Below, one piece after another: positions 21,915 to 32,548 of a DNA stretch of 64,000 bases; within the stretch, counting starts at the first letter, position 1, and each line of letters starts with the position of its first letter. The notes beneath the pieces were generated by a model. It worked only from the letters and a program-made list of their open reading frames with translations. It did not search any database and was not told the DNA's origin. This DNA comes from Durusdinium trenchii. Lineage: Eukaryota; Sar; Dinophyceae; Suessiales; Symbiodiniaceae. The stretch lies in NCBI GenBank assembly GCA_963970005.1, contig CAXAMN010025694.1, positions 1,673,003-1,737,002 on the forward strand, written 5' to 3'. A program made the translations under genes and the position numbers.

Positions 21915-22055
21915 GGAACAGTTCTCTTTCACAGCTGCAACCGTCCCTTCAGCCACTGTTCCACACGTGCCCGGCCCACGCACCAGGAACACTTTGCCCG
22001 CATGGATGACCAAGAAAGAAGAAGCTCCAAACCCTTCGATCCCAGATCAAGGCCA
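21915..22055 (+). CDS. Candidate exon with PAWMT motif
   Basis: A plus frame reads PKEQFSFTAATVPSATVPHV then PGPRTRNTLPAWMTKKEEAP and NPSIPDQG. The LPAWMTK motif (21994-22011) recurs as IPAWMTQ in the exon at 24195, both preceded by arginine/glycine residues. This suggests a single low-complexity protein with repeated short linear motifs. I do not recognise a family. Confidence 0.5.
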
Positions 22056-22646
22056 GTGCTTAGTTGGTGTCATTGTTTTTGGTGTGTGTTGCGTTTCTTT
22101 CCAACAAATCTCGTTTTCGACTTCTTTCCGCTTGATATGTCTCGTTGCCCCTTCGGGCTCGCTGCGAAGCGGCACCGTCCAGGCGAAGCGGCACCGACCA
22201 CGCTCGCGCTCGTGGAGTCCAACGGCGCGGGCCGCGGAACCCGCGGCGCGTGCCGCGGCCTGCCCCTGTTGGGCGTTTCCCGGTTTAGGGGGGAGAAAAC
22301 TCGTGGGAAAAGGCCCACCTCTTTAGAGGAGTCCTATACGAAGAAGTAGTTCCATGCCACCGATGCTTCGCGGCGCGAAACGTGGACGTTCATCCTTCTC
22401 GCGACGTTCTTACGGCGCTAGAAACTTGTGCACGCGGCTGCACGCGGTTCAGTAGATGAAGTGCTTCGCAACGCATGCGGCCGACTGCCGGCGACTTGTC
22501 CGTCACCGCCAAGAGAAATAAGATTGAAGGATACTCCATGGCTCTCATCAGTGTGTGGTGCAACGGGCCTTTCTGTGCCCGAATCTTCCAAGAATATTCA
22601 AGAATCATCTCCAGCTGAGCACGTTGCCACATAGCATGCTGTAGCT

Positions 22647-22656
22647 GTAGCCATTT
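22647..22656 (+). promoter_or_regulatory. 10-base match to the dinoflagellate spliced-leader core
   Basis: GTAGCCATTT is identical to a central part of the dinoflagellate spliced leader; the flanks do not match well. It lies about 120 bp before a candidate exon at 22775. It may be a relict leader from a reinserted cDNA, or chance. Confidence 0.15.
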
Positions 22657-22774
22657 GCGACACGTATCACTCGTCCTTGAGTTTCAGGAATCTCCCAGGA
22701 TTGGTTAAGGGAAAGGAACATCTACAGGAAAGCCATAGTTAGTTTTGGAGGTGAAAGGTATGGGTTTCCTGCAG

Positions 22775-22925
22775 ACTCTTCCCTTGAACCAGTCCTTGAA
22801 CCCAATCGAGAATCTCAGCTCCGTTCTTTGGACCGGAGGCGACGCCGCTGAGCCTGCGTCGTCTTCAGCAGAGACTCCAGTAGAGCCTCCGCCAGCTATG
22901 CCAGCTCTGGAAATCCGAGGTTGGA
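22775..22925 (+). CDS. Candidate exon, Ser/Pro-rich
   Basis: A plus frame reads LNQSLNPIENLSSVLWTGGD then AAEPASSSAETPVEPPPAMP and ALEIRG. A natural-looking disordered acidic/proline segment. The neighbouring tandem repeat begins 65 bp downstream. Confidence 0.4.
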
Positions 22926-22990
22926 CTTGGGATGAGAGTGGCAGAAAGACCCTTGTTGGGGCCCATTGGGGGCCCCGTTGAAAGACTTTT

Positions 22991-23395
22991 TTCCCCAAAC
23001 AGTTTACTGTTGGGGTTCTATCTTAGAAAAATAGAGCTGGCCACACTCACTGGCCGCGCCCCTGAACTCTGTGGCTGGGCCTTGTCCTCGTCTTGGCCGC
23101 GCCCCCTGAACTCTGTCAACTCTGTGGCTGGGCTGTGTAGCTGGGCTCTGTGTCCAGGCCTTGTCCTCCTCTTGTTCCCCAAACAGTTTACTGTTGGGGT
23201 TCTATCTTAGAAAAATAGAGCTGGCCACACTGACTGGCCGCATTCCTGGACTCTGTGGCCGGGTCTTGTCCTCCTGCTGTCCTTCTCTTGTCTTGCTGTT
23301 GTCCTCCTCTTGTCCTTCTCTTGTCCTCCTCCTGTCCTCACTGACCAGCCCTGGACACACTGACTGGCCGCGCCCCTGAACTCTGTGGCCGGGCT
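22991..23395. repeat. 184-bp tandem repeat, two copies plus a partial third
   Basis: The block TTCCCCAAACAGTTTACTGT then TGGGGTTCTATCTTAGAAAA and ATAGAGCTGGCCACAC occurs at 22991 and again at 23175 with very few differences. The downstream CTGACTGGCCGC-CCCTGAACTCTGTGGC part recurs a third time near 23355. The unit itself starts with a CCCCAA..CAG/CTG..TTGGGG hairpin. Confidence 0.8.
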
Positions 23396-24194
23396 CTGTG
23401 ACCGGGTCGTGTCCTCCTCTTGTCCTGCTCTTCTCTTGTCTTCTCTTGTGGCCAAAAAATTAACCATGTCGATGCCGACAAAAATCATTGATTAAGCAAT
23501 TTGCTCTTGGGGGGAAGGTCAAGAAGTCGTTTTTGATGAATTATATTATATATATATATATTAATAATATTGGTCCCAACGATCGTTTTGAAGCTGTTTG
23601 GGGTCTATGCTGGTATAATTTATTTTCCATATGTTTCCCGAATCCATGTCTTGGCACATCGACCCGCTGTCGAGTACCCGAATTGATCGGCAAATATGTA
23701 TATGGAGTGTTTGACGGGGTAGTGTCTTTGATTAAAAACACTACTTTCCGAGGTTTTTGAGCACAGCCTCATCAATACTGGTTCTGTATCCCTTGGTCGC
23801 CTCTTATGGCTCTTTTCCACCGTTCGATGTGGCTCTTTCCGCTGTTCGATGTGGATGGTGATTCACTGCCCATCTGGGAGACCCTGCTTTAGAGGCCTTC
23901 ACAGGATCCGCGCCAAGTGCAGCTGGGCTCATGGCCATCAACGAGATCTTTCAAAGGCTTAGTAGCACTGGAACAGACCAGTGGCATTACAGCTTCCACA
24001 GGGATGTGGGTCCTTTCAGTGTTGTTGTTCCTTGCTCTTGGACTCCATCAAAAAAACTGAAGGAGCCGCATCTCGCTGGCTCGTTGCAATGACTCATATT
24101 ACCCCACCTGCGATTCATCATCCAGCACTTGGCGTTTTGGGCCATATACGGAGTCTGAGTTGGTCTCCACCCGTTGGCGGGGCGCCCCGGTGAG

Positions 24195-24267
24195 GTCCCG
24201 CGGGCCGCGGCCGCGGGAAGACGATCCCCGCATGGATGACCCAAGGAGTCCGGGCCGCCAGCGGGTA
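24195..24267 (+). CDS. Candidate exon with GRGRGKTIPAWMTQ motif
   Basis: After an AG acceptor the plus frame reads GPAGRGRGKTIPAWMTQGVR then AASG. It shares the PAWMT motif with the exon at 21915. RG-rich runs next to a fixed short motif are typical of RNA-associated low-complexity proteins, but that is inference only. Confidence 0.45.
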
Positions 24268-25418
24268 GATGACAAGTCTTACTCATCCCATTTCTCCAAC
24301 ATCATGTGGCATGGAGTCCAAATACTTCATGAGGTTTTGGATATTTCATGATATTTCATGATGTTTCCATCATTTGGAACTGGTGCTTTGAGAGGTGGAT
24401 CCCACCATGCACGCTTTTGAATCCTGCAAGCCCCAACGACTCCATGAGCTGGCAATTATTGCCTACCAGCCGGGTCAAATGCCTGCAAACGTACGCAAAC
24501 GTGTGAAGCAAGTTTAAGCTGAATAAATTAAGAAAGCTAGGTCATTTAAGATCGTTTATGAAGACCCTGGGTTTTCCAAGCTTTCTTCAGTTCACAAGTC
24601 ACTTGGCGAGCCGGCCGCGGTCCGAAGCGCCACGAGGTCGGCCAAACTGCCACGGAGCGGGAGCCCGGAGCACCGGGGAAGTCCGAAACGATGCGATGCC
24701 GGAGCTTGGCTTTTGATCCTAGGGTGACAGGCACAATGACATGGCAACAGTCGGAGGTGTAAGATGACAGACTATATGACTATATGATTGAATATGGTCG
24801 AGAGAGGTTTTGACTGCATGCTGCATAACCATCCAAGGATACACCCAAACTTCGATGACCGTGGACATGGATTTGAATCACACCACTTCATGCATGTGGA
24901 TTCCATGGATTTTTGGGTGCCATCGGATTCCCGGTTGAGAAGTCTCAATCCACCTGAAGGGTGACACGCTGACGACCACGTGTCGCCCGGAGGCGTTTCT
25001 TTTCAAAGGGATTTGCTCGAACATTTGGTGGTCACAGCCACATCAGGAAAGGTAGCCCGGTAAGGGTATTGAGATACCGCGGCTTTCATCTAATATGGTG
25101 ACTCTCTTTTCCGGTCGTGTTTCTCTCTTTTTTCTCTTTTTTCTTAGGTGTTGATTGGAGGGAACCAGAGATTCTCGGAGACTATTTCAGTTGCTTCCTC
25201 CCCCACCCCCCCAAAATAGAACGACCTTGGATGTACTCAACTCAACTACGCGAGAAGCTGCCGACGAGGTCGGTCTTCATGTTTCCGTGCATTTCGGGTG
25301 AGAACTTGTGAGAACACCTTGCCAGTCCCTGCATTAGTGGCGGCCAAACTGGAAAAAGACCTCGTCTTTCCAAGATAAGGGGCAATCTGCTGTGAAGAGA
25401 TGTAGCTATTTTGGATGA

Positions 25419-25522
25419 ACTCTGGAGGCGGAGATCGACAAGAAGCCGAAGATCGAAGTGTCAGGGGGCTTGACGAAGCCCGCGAGACCATCGGAGGGTG
25501 TGCGGATGGAACCGGCATTGTG
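25419..25522 (+). CDS. Candidate exon, Lys/Pro-rich
   Basis: A plus frame reads TLEAEIDKKPKIEVSGGLTK then PARPSEGVRMEPA. Of the three open plus frames this has the most protein-like composition. No family recognised. Confidence 0.35.
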
Positions 25523-25976
25523 AGTGGGGGAGGCAATTGTTGGTTAGGTAAATGTTTTGTTCACATCGAGGCGCAGCATCCTATAAATGGATATCTTTTG
25601 ACACCGAAGCCATCGCGACCCGCGACCCACGACCCCGCCCTGACTGACAACAGTTTCTTGGAAGTTCCACCAATGAACTGACTTAGCCTGACTTCGTGAA
25701 GTCGTGGTCATTGTTGTTGCAACATATGGTCGCTCAACCACAGTGCAGCAGCGCAGCACATGGCTGAGTTTCAATCATTGTCCCGTTGTTTTATTCAGGT
25801 TTGTACCTCTAGACTCTAGACAATCACCACATTCCAACCGCCCTGCGCTTGATATCCTGCGAACTAAGTGAAACCGTCAGTGTGACAAGTAGAAGCTAAG
25901 ATAGACTGATGCCACATTTCTGCTTTCGCCAGCCAAGTGTCCGTGTGGGACGGCTGATTCACAGCCAGACTCGCCA

Positions 25977-25996
25977 GAGAGAGAGAGAGAGAGAGA
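25977..25996. repeat. (GA)n microsatellite
   Basis: A perfect GA run of about ten units in intron-like sequence. Confidence 0.85.
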
Positions 25997-26535
25997 CTGA
26001 TGCCACTGGATGATTCAACCCCGCAACTACCGTAGGAGTACGGATCTCAAGCCCCCAAAAGTGAGTGGATCATGAGCAGCGCCCCTTTCGAACTGGTGTG
26101 TGCTCCTAGATAGACCGTATAGACCCAATTAGGTGCACCTACCACATGCTTTGCTACTCTCATCATGATTCACAAGGCCGCTCACCCTACAAATGGCAGC
26201 TGGACCGTCAAACCCAGTCCTTACGTCAAAACACACCTAACATAATCCCTGCAGACTAAGATGGGCCCTGAAAACTGCCGTGGAAGACCATGTTCCATCA
26301 AACTACCCAGTGATTTTGAGTCCATGTGGTCCTTGGGCATCATCACCATCATGGAAAGCGACCCTCGCAACTCACCCCAATAACTGGGCCAGTGAGCCTC
26401 TCCAAAGTCCCAACCCCAGAAGGTGGTGTAGTAGTGAATCAAGGACATTCACCAGCACCACCGAAAAGAGTTCGACAAGCAGATGAGCTTGGCCATGTTC
26501 CCAATGTTCATCAATTTTCCTATTTTCCACTAATG

Positions 26536-26615
26536 TAGACTCTTGATTAATACACCCCCCATATGAAGAGGATGTGCAATTCAAGTGGGCGGTTTATGGT
26601 CCTCAAGAGCCTACA
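26536..26615. repeat. 80-bp TIR element, copy 2 (introner-like)
   Basis: Begins TAGACTCTTGATTAATACAC and ends CTCAAGAGCCTACA, with the same interior blocks as 20965-21045 (CCCCCCATATGAAGAGGATG and GGTTTATGGTCCTC). Overall identity is roughly 85 percent by eye. A coding-like exon starts about 40 bp downstream. Confidence 0.75.
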
Positions 26616-26654
26616 TTATTTCTACAAAAACCTGGCGCATCACCGTTGTCCCCA

Positions 26655-26760
26655 TTCACCCTCCGGCGGATCACGAGGAAGGACGAGGATCACGAGAAGC
26701 GCTTGGCCTCCCTCGACGAGCCATTTGGATGGACCAAGTCGACGTCTGTCTTGTGGAATG
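26655..26760 (+). CDS. Candidate exon, charged
   Basis: A plus frame reads FTLRRITRKDEDHEKRLASL then DEPFGWTKSTSVLWNEDQK before running into a GA microsatellite, which would encode RERE if translated. The start includes a direct repeat of GATCACGAG. No family recognised. Confidence 0.4.
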
Positions 26761-26774
26761 AAGACCAGAAATCA

Positions 26775-26850
26775 AAGAGAGAGAGAGAGAGACTAAGAGA
26801 GAGAGAGACTAAGAGAGAGAGAGAGAGAGACTAAGAGAGACGAGACCCGC
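26775..26850. repeat. (GA)n compound microsatellite
   Basis: GAGAGA runs interrupted by regular GACTAA units, giving a compound repeat of about 75 bp immediately after the candidate exon. Confidence 0.85.
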
Positions 26851-27420
26851 AGATCTTTTTGCAAATGTTTTTGCCCTTTCCAGTCTTTCGGTTTGAGCTA
26901 GGTGTCACCCACAGACCCTAATATGAAGTATTTTAATGTAATTTTTGCGTGCATTCATTGGGAGATGTGCACCCGAAAACCCTCCAACCACATGGTAAGA
27001 CGTGGAGCTAACACGTAGATTGGAAGAGGAATGCGACCTTTGGCGGCCACAAATCCGTGATTGTTGGAGGGAGAGCCACAGGATGCAGCATGATACATTC
27101 AGGTTTATGACCCTGGCCGCCGGCCTATGACATAAGAGTTTAATCCACGTTAGAGGGTCCTTTGCAAAATGACGGTCAAGGCCACTATATTCATAAAAAA
27201 CACATCCAAATGAGGGGTTGGACCGTGTCATAGTATACAAAGTCCGAGTTTGGGGTGTGACCGGTTTTCTGTTCCGGTGACCTCTTCGCGCCTGCCCCAA
27301 AAGGTGGGAGAACACATAGAACACATGAGACTTGAAAAAACCGACCTGCCCACACCATTCCACCATCCGGCCCCCCCGACCTCCCCCCCAAAAAACACAA
27401 AAGGATCTTTGGCTCCTTTG

Positions 27421-27600
27421 GCTTTCGCCGGTGTCTCACCGGTTCCGTCGAGCTCCGAGCCCGCTCGCGACGGCGAGCGCCTCGCGAGGCTCTTTGAGGA
27501 GAGGTCGGGCAAAGCGCCGGCAGGGGGACGGCCAGAGACGGTCTTCTCGACGCCCGGGAGACTCAGAGACGGACGTGTTTTTCCTGAAACGCCATCGAAA
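27421..27600 (+). CDS. Candidate exon, unassigned
   Basis: A plus frame reads GVSPVPSSSEPARDGERLAR then LFEERSGKAPAGGRPETVFS and TPGRLRDGRVF. The minus strand is also open here, but all recognisable genes in the window are on plus. Confidence 0.35.
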
Positions 27601-27761
27601 GGCAGAGTCATATATTGAATCAAGACCCCCACAAGCTGGAAATGCATGCGGGGGGTTCCAAAGCACGTCAGGGAGTGTACAGAATCAACGCCTGTGCTTG
27701 TTGGTTTTGGAGGCTGCCGGGGCACTTCGACAACGTTTGAGCGTTTTACTTTGGGAGATTG

Positions 27762-28002
27762 AGGCGCAAAAGCGGAGGAAAAGGAGGAAAGTCTCGAGCT
27801 CGAAGTTCTTGGAAGGAGGACCCACCAGAGAAGGAGCCCTGGGAAGTGGAGGAGGAACAGGACGACTGGCAGGACCAGGGCGGCTGGGGGAAGCAAGCCT
27901 GGAAGCCCAAGAAATGGCAAAAAACGGAGGATTGGAGCTGGGATCAAAATCAAAGTTGGAAGAACCAGAAGAATGACTCCAGCTGGGGAAAGAGAAAGCT
28001 AC
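27762..28002 (+). CDS. W/K/D/Q-rich low-complexity exon
   Basis: A plus frame reads GGKGGKSRARSSWKEDPPEK then EPWEVEEEQDDWQDQGGWGK, QAWKPKKWQKTEDWSWDQNQ and SWKNQKNDSSWGKRK. Regularly spaced tryptophans in a lysine/glutamate background are unlikely by chance. The same composition continues in the exon at 28102. It looks like a tryptophan-bearing disordered region; no domain recognised. Confidence 0.55.
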
Positions 28003-28101
28003 TTGGCTGCATCACGAGCATTTTTGGCCCGGTCTTTAAAGAATGTTGATGTGGGAGTGCCCATGTTTTGTTTGAAAGCTGCGATTCCCGCAGCATCCAA
28101 G

Positions 28102-28176
28102 GTGGGAGAATGATGGATATGATGATGGTTACCAAAAGAAGTGGCAGTGGGAGGACAAGAGGCAAGCCTCCATTGA
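28102..28176 (+). CDS. Continuation of the W/K-rich protein
   Basis: Following CCAAG, the plus frame reads WENDGYDDGYQKKWQWEDKR then QASIE. Shared tryptophan/aspartate/lysine composition with 27762-28002 suggests the same gene, with a 100-bp intron between. It may be followed by another short piece near 28310 (EGEDELFEEGYLAAHFRKQ). Confidence 0.5.
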
Positions 28177-28543
28177 GGGCTGTTGCTGTCGCAGGTTGAA
28201 GAGCTGGACTGCTGTATGCTGCTGTGTTTTTGCTTCCCAGTGCCATGGCAACGTCCTCAGTTTTGCTCCCAACATGTTTATTTCGCATCCGAAGGAACCA
28301 ATGGGAAGGAGAAGACGAACTCTTTGAGGAAGGTTACTTGGCAGCACATTTCCGAAAACAATTGAAACAACCCTTCCGGAACTCAAGTTCGTTAGACTTG
28401 CTTCATCAAACAGATCACCTCAAACTAACTACTAAGAAAAGAAAGGGCATTGCTACTATAGTAACTCAGGGCATTACTCCTATAGTAACAAGAGGGGAAG
28501 GACCTTGACCTCCTCATCGTGCCATTTCGGCCGTTTTCGGACG

Positions 28544-28582
28544 CCGGTCGATCCCCGCAGGTTCACCGCGGGGATCGACCGG
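28544..28582. repeat. Perfect 15-bp stem hairpin
   Basis: CCGGTCGATCCCCGC, a 9-base loop AGGTTCACC, then GCGGGGATCGACCGG. The loop holds CAG|GTTC, which looks like a 3' splice site. A second hairpin with AGGTTC in its loop lies at 32401. Confidence 0.85.
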
Positions 28583-28738
28583 TCAGCCTCGAAGAGAGGA
28601 TCAGTTTGGGGAGAAGAATGCTGGCATATGTCGGCAATTGTAGGCATATGTATATATATATATGTGTGAGTGTATTAACAGCATCGTTGCCTTCTTATGT
28701 ATATTATAAGAATAGTTTTTTAGACAATATCCGTGTGA

Positions 28739-28758
28739 CGTGTGTGTGTGTGTGTGTG
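28739..28758. repeat. (GT)n microsatellite
   Basis: GTGTGT run of about ten units. Confidence 0.85.
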
Positions 28759-29782
28759 CAGTTTGATGTTGCATACATGGAGATGGAGTGTTTGGGGTTG
28801 GAGGATACGTTGGCAACTCGTCAAATCCAGCACTTGCATCAGAGTCAAACTTGCGCGCACTGAGATTGGGAAGAATACGCGCAAGAAGAGCCAAACCGAC
28901 ATGTTTGGGTTTAGGGGTCGGCGCTACAAAGCAGATTGAACAACAGCGCTGGCTTTCATTCTCCTAAAGTGTTGTTGGAAGATGTAAGATGGCCGCAGCA
29001 TTTTCCGATATGATGAGAAGATGAGACTTGCCTTGGGCTTGTGGTGTTCCAAGATCATTGCAGCCGGGGCCAGGTTCATTCAAACAGAAAATGCATGATG
29101 TTTTAGGATGTTTTACTTGGCGCCGACAAGTCAAGTCTGGGCGAGCAGTTTTGCGCTCCAAAGACAGCTAAGACAAGATCTGGGTTGAAATTGATACCCC
29201 TCAGCAGACGATCCCATCGACCCTGAGAATTGACCGATTTGACCCGCGGCTTCGACTGGTTTTGGAGGTCCATTTGGCCCTTTGCAGGAGAGTATCCTTC
29301 TTGGATTTGGGGACCCGCTTGAAGTGGTATTGATGTGCATGCTATTTCCATGCTATTTCCACACCTGGAAAATGGTAAGTGCCTATAGGCAAGCCTGTGG
29401 GCAATTCAATTCCAGGTGGATTTTGCGGGTTGCGTGCCACTGTCGATTCAGGCGGTTTTTTGCTTCACATGCCACAGTCAATGGGGCCCGGCGGAGTTCC
29501 TGCCACTCCAAGTTGCCTTGTTTCGCCAGCCGGGTCGAGCGGCCGTCTACTGCGTCTCGAAAGAGCTTCCGAAGCAAACGGGTCGTATGAGCCGCTTGGA
29601 TGGTCTCCCTACGTATACAGGCTGTGTGTGTCCGATTGTGTCCGTTTGGACGGATGCAGGATGGAAGATCCACAGTTTGAGCGGTCGAAAACCCCCCCTA
29701 AACCTGTTTCTCGACGCTCCCAGGGAAGAGCCGGAGGCGAAGCGTCTTAGGCACGGAACATGGGGAGTGAGCGGGATGCCCC

Positions 29783-29956
29783 ACTGAAGACTTGGTAGAG
29801 GAACAGCCAGAGGCTGACGACCAACAGACGACCCCGGATTCAAGGCTCCTTCAACTGACCGACGCGGACCCGCTGTCCGCCTCGGCGAGTTGCTCGGGTA
29901 TTGACCAACCCCCTCAAGGTGGTGGAGTTGGGGGAGTCGATGTCGACACGGGTTGA
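29783..29956 (+). CDS. Candidate acidic exon
   Basis: A plus frame reads TEDLVEEQPEADDQQTTPDS then RLLQLTDADPLSASASCSGI and DQPPQGGGVGGVDVDTG before a stop. Acidic and Ser/Gly-rich, good coding look; possibly a disordered C-terminus. No family recognised. Confidence 0.45.
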   Translation, partial: TEDLVEEQPEADDQQTTPDSRLLQLTDADPLSASASCSGIDQPPQGGGVGGVDVDTG

Positions 29957-30188
29957 CCGAAACCCGAACGCCTACGACCACCTACGACCCACGTGAAAAG
30001 ACCTGAGAAGATGAAGGGATTCGTGTTGGGAGAAGAGCTTCACTATACGTGTGCTTTTTGTTGGCACTTGACATCACTTGACAAGGTGGCCCCCGCAGAG
30101 TTTCAGGATGAGTCCTCTCATATGATATGTGCATTATACGGTAAATCATCGATGTGTTGGTCACAAATCTCGAGCGGCTTCATTGCAG

Positions 30189-30305
30189 GGACTCGAGGGG
30201 CCCACGTCGACTTGTTCGAGAGGCCGGCACCGAACGCTCGGCTGGGCAGGACGCTGGAGCGTTTGGACAATGTGCCCAAGGCGATTGCGAGGGCCAGGTC
30301 TTGCA
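30189..30305 (+). CDS. Candidate exon, unassigned
   Basis: A plus frame reads GTRGAHVDLFERPAPNARLG then RTLERLDNVPKAIARARSC. Amphipathic-looking charged segment. Three plus frames are open, so the frame is a judgement from composition. Confidence 0.35.
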
Positions 30306-30327
30306 AAGAGGATCGGAACATGTTACT

Positions 30328-30439
30328 CTTCCACTCACTTCCATGGAAGTGGAACAGTGGAACTCCCCTGCTCATAGAGGAACACGTGTCTTCCAGGGGC
30401 CTAACCACCATCCACGTAACCATGTTAATGAGTTAGAGT
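30328..30439. repeat. Hairpin element, copy B
   Basis: CACTTCCATGGAAGTGGAAC on the left, CATCCACGTAACCATGTTAA then TGAGTTAGAGTG on the right, and a loop holding GAGGAACACGTGTCTTCCAG. The arms are more diverged than copies A and C, but the loop word is shared. Confidence 0.5.
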
Positions 30440-30817
30440 GTCAATGATCGGCCCTCCTCAGAAGTTACAGTGGTTTCAGAGTAAATGGCACAAACCCAAA
30501 TATATATATATACATATATATATATATATTCTTTTTTTAAACGTTGGTGTCCTTCTGAACGACCTTTTGGGGATTGTGCCATCTACTCTGAACCCACTGT
30601 ATTTTGTGCCGTATCATTGCACCGGTAGGATCAAATGATGTACTGCATATAGAAGTATAGAACTTATGGATACAATGATGATTGAAGATGGCATGCAGAT
30701 GCATGCAGTATTGACTAGACTTCGTTCATAAATCACCAGTTTGTTGAACCAGACCAATTCATGTCGCAAAGCAGAAAGCATTGCCTGGCTTGTGCCTACC
30801 TCAGCTCATCTCCTCAG

Positions 30818-31108
30818 GCCTATCAACGAGTGGTGCAAATGGTGAAGCCCCTGGTGCTGGTGCCTAAGGCGCCACCCGGACCCCCACCCACACCCTCCCT
30901 GGCACTCACGCCAGCGGCCAACGCACCTTTACCAGCGCTCCCGGCACCACGGGTGCCTGCACCGCCCGCCCAGCCACCCCCGCTGCGGTTGACTGGGCCG
31001 TCGATGCCGGCACTCCATGATGAGGACCCCAACCGGCGGTGTGAACTCGAGCGGGTGCAAGGAGGATCAGTCTGGTTGGACTGGATCGACTGGGACCTGA
31101 GGCGCTGA
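30818..31108 (+). CDS. Proline-rich terminal exon candidate
   Basis: Following a CAG acceptor, the plus frame reads AYQRVVQMVKPLVLVPKAPP then GPPPTPSLALTPAANAPLPA, LPAPRVPAPPAQPPPLRLTG and PSMPALHDEDPNRRCELERV, ending at a stop at 31106-31108. The polyproline runs are of the kind bound by SH3/WW domains, but nothing here proves function. Confidence 0.5.
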   Translation, partial: AYQRVVQMVKPLVLVPKAPPGPPPTPSLALTPAANAPLPALPAPRVPAPPAQPPPLRLTGPSMPALHDEDPNRRCELERVQGGSVWLDWIDWDLRR

Positions 31109-31568
31109 GTGAGGAAGTTCTATTTAGGGTCCATGAGTGTCCAATGAGGAAGTTCATGGAAGTTCTATGAAGTTCTTGGAAGTTCATTCATGTTTCAGCC
31201 AAGTGTGCGTCAGAGAAGCACTCCAATTGGTGTGCGACAGTATGCTGCGTCCGCTTTTTGGGATCCCTCCCGCTGGCTGGCGCCTGTGTGGGACGGATCC
31301 CAAACACCGACCATCCATGGGACTGGATTATATATATATGCATGTTTTATAGTAATTTTATATATTTATTTATTTATTTAAGATTAGTCAGATTAGTAAT
31401 CTATCTATCTACATATAGATAAGTAACTCTTAAGCTTAGTAATATGTAATAAATTGTAATATTAGCTTTTTTGCAATCCGTTGATGCCTTTTTAACAACT
31501 CTATGGCAAATAGGCAAGTCCCATGCCAGTCTCGGGATGACCGGGACGACCCATGGAGTTTTCAAGGA

Positions 31569-31675
31569 CTACGAGGACGACTACGAGGACTACGAGCCGC
31601 CACCCCGAAAGCCACCCGCGCCGCCTCTTCCACGGACGAAGCCGTCCTTGGCACTGAGCAATGCGGCCAAGGCGA
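31569..31675 (+). CDS. Candidate exon, acidic-aromatic plus proline-rich
   Basis: A plus frame reads DYEDDYEDYEPPPRKPPAPP then LPRTKPSLALSNAAKA. The D-Y-E repeats recur in the exon at 32008 (ELEDDYDYEARW). A tyrosine/acid-rich motif next to polyproline suggests one disordered protein. Confidence 0.5.
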
Positions 31676-32007
31676 GAAGTGGCGAGGGGTGACTAGCGGG
31701 GTATGTATTGTGATCATGTTTGATCCATCATCAATCTCCACAGCTTGTGGTGCAGCCCTTTGAGTTGGCCGGCCTTGCTTTAAGGGTTTGGCGTGACTGT
31801 CACGATGTTGTGGGGCGTGACCTCAGAAGGATTGAAAGACACTTGATCACCCTACAGCATGGCACAATGAGGTGCGGAGGTCAACATTGACGCCGCAAGT
31901 ATGCTGCGAGTCACTGCAAGCGGCGTTTTGTTTGCCGGAAGATGGTTACCCCTTCAAAGAATGGCTTAATCCTCTAGCCTCTTATCATCTACAGGCTGCC
32001 GCGCAAT

Positions 32008-32080
32008 CATGCGCCAAAGAGCTGGAGGATGACTACGACTACGAGGCGAGGTGGGGCGAGGTGGGGTCAGTGGGTCAACC
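32008..32080 (+). CDS. Candidate exon, acidic-aromatic
   Basis: A plus frame reads CAKELEDDYDYEARWGEVGS. Shared DDYDYE composition with 31569-31675 suggests the same gene. Confidence 0.4.
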
Positions 32081-32400
32081 AAAAAATCCCCAGAACGCAT
32101 GCCCCTTTGTCAGCGGGTTCATTGGCTGCTTGTTCTATCTGGAGTGCCTGAATGGGCTGTTGATTCCATGGCAAGACAGTTCGGGGGTCAAATGAAATGA
32201 TGTGAAATCAAGGTGGAACATAGAGAGCAGGTTGGATGGCAGGTGGTTTGCACCAGACAAGCTATGAATGCCATCATCTAATGTGGAACGTTGAATTTGA
32301 TAACCGGCCCCGAATCCGATCCCCCCAATGAAGGGCTCATTCGATTGCCTTATCGATGGGAATCGGTAGTCGAGGGACATGCTCCACATCTCCTTAGCGC

Positions 32401-32435
32401 TCCGGTCGTACCTTCTCAGGTTCGGTACGACCGGA
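32401..32435. repeat. Perfect 12-bp stem hairpin
   Basis: TCCGGTCGTACC, an 11-base loop TTCTCAGGTTC, then GGTACGACCGGA. Like 28544-28582 the loop carries CAG|GTTC, a plausible splice acceptor. Confidence 0.8.
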
Positions 32436-32548
32436 CCCTCCTGGCACCTACATAATGCCCATCTTGGCGGATCTCCAGACTCTCTCACCCGACCTCCCAC
32501 CTTTTTTCCATCCTTCTGATGGCCCGACCCCTGGCCGACCTGCCCTAG

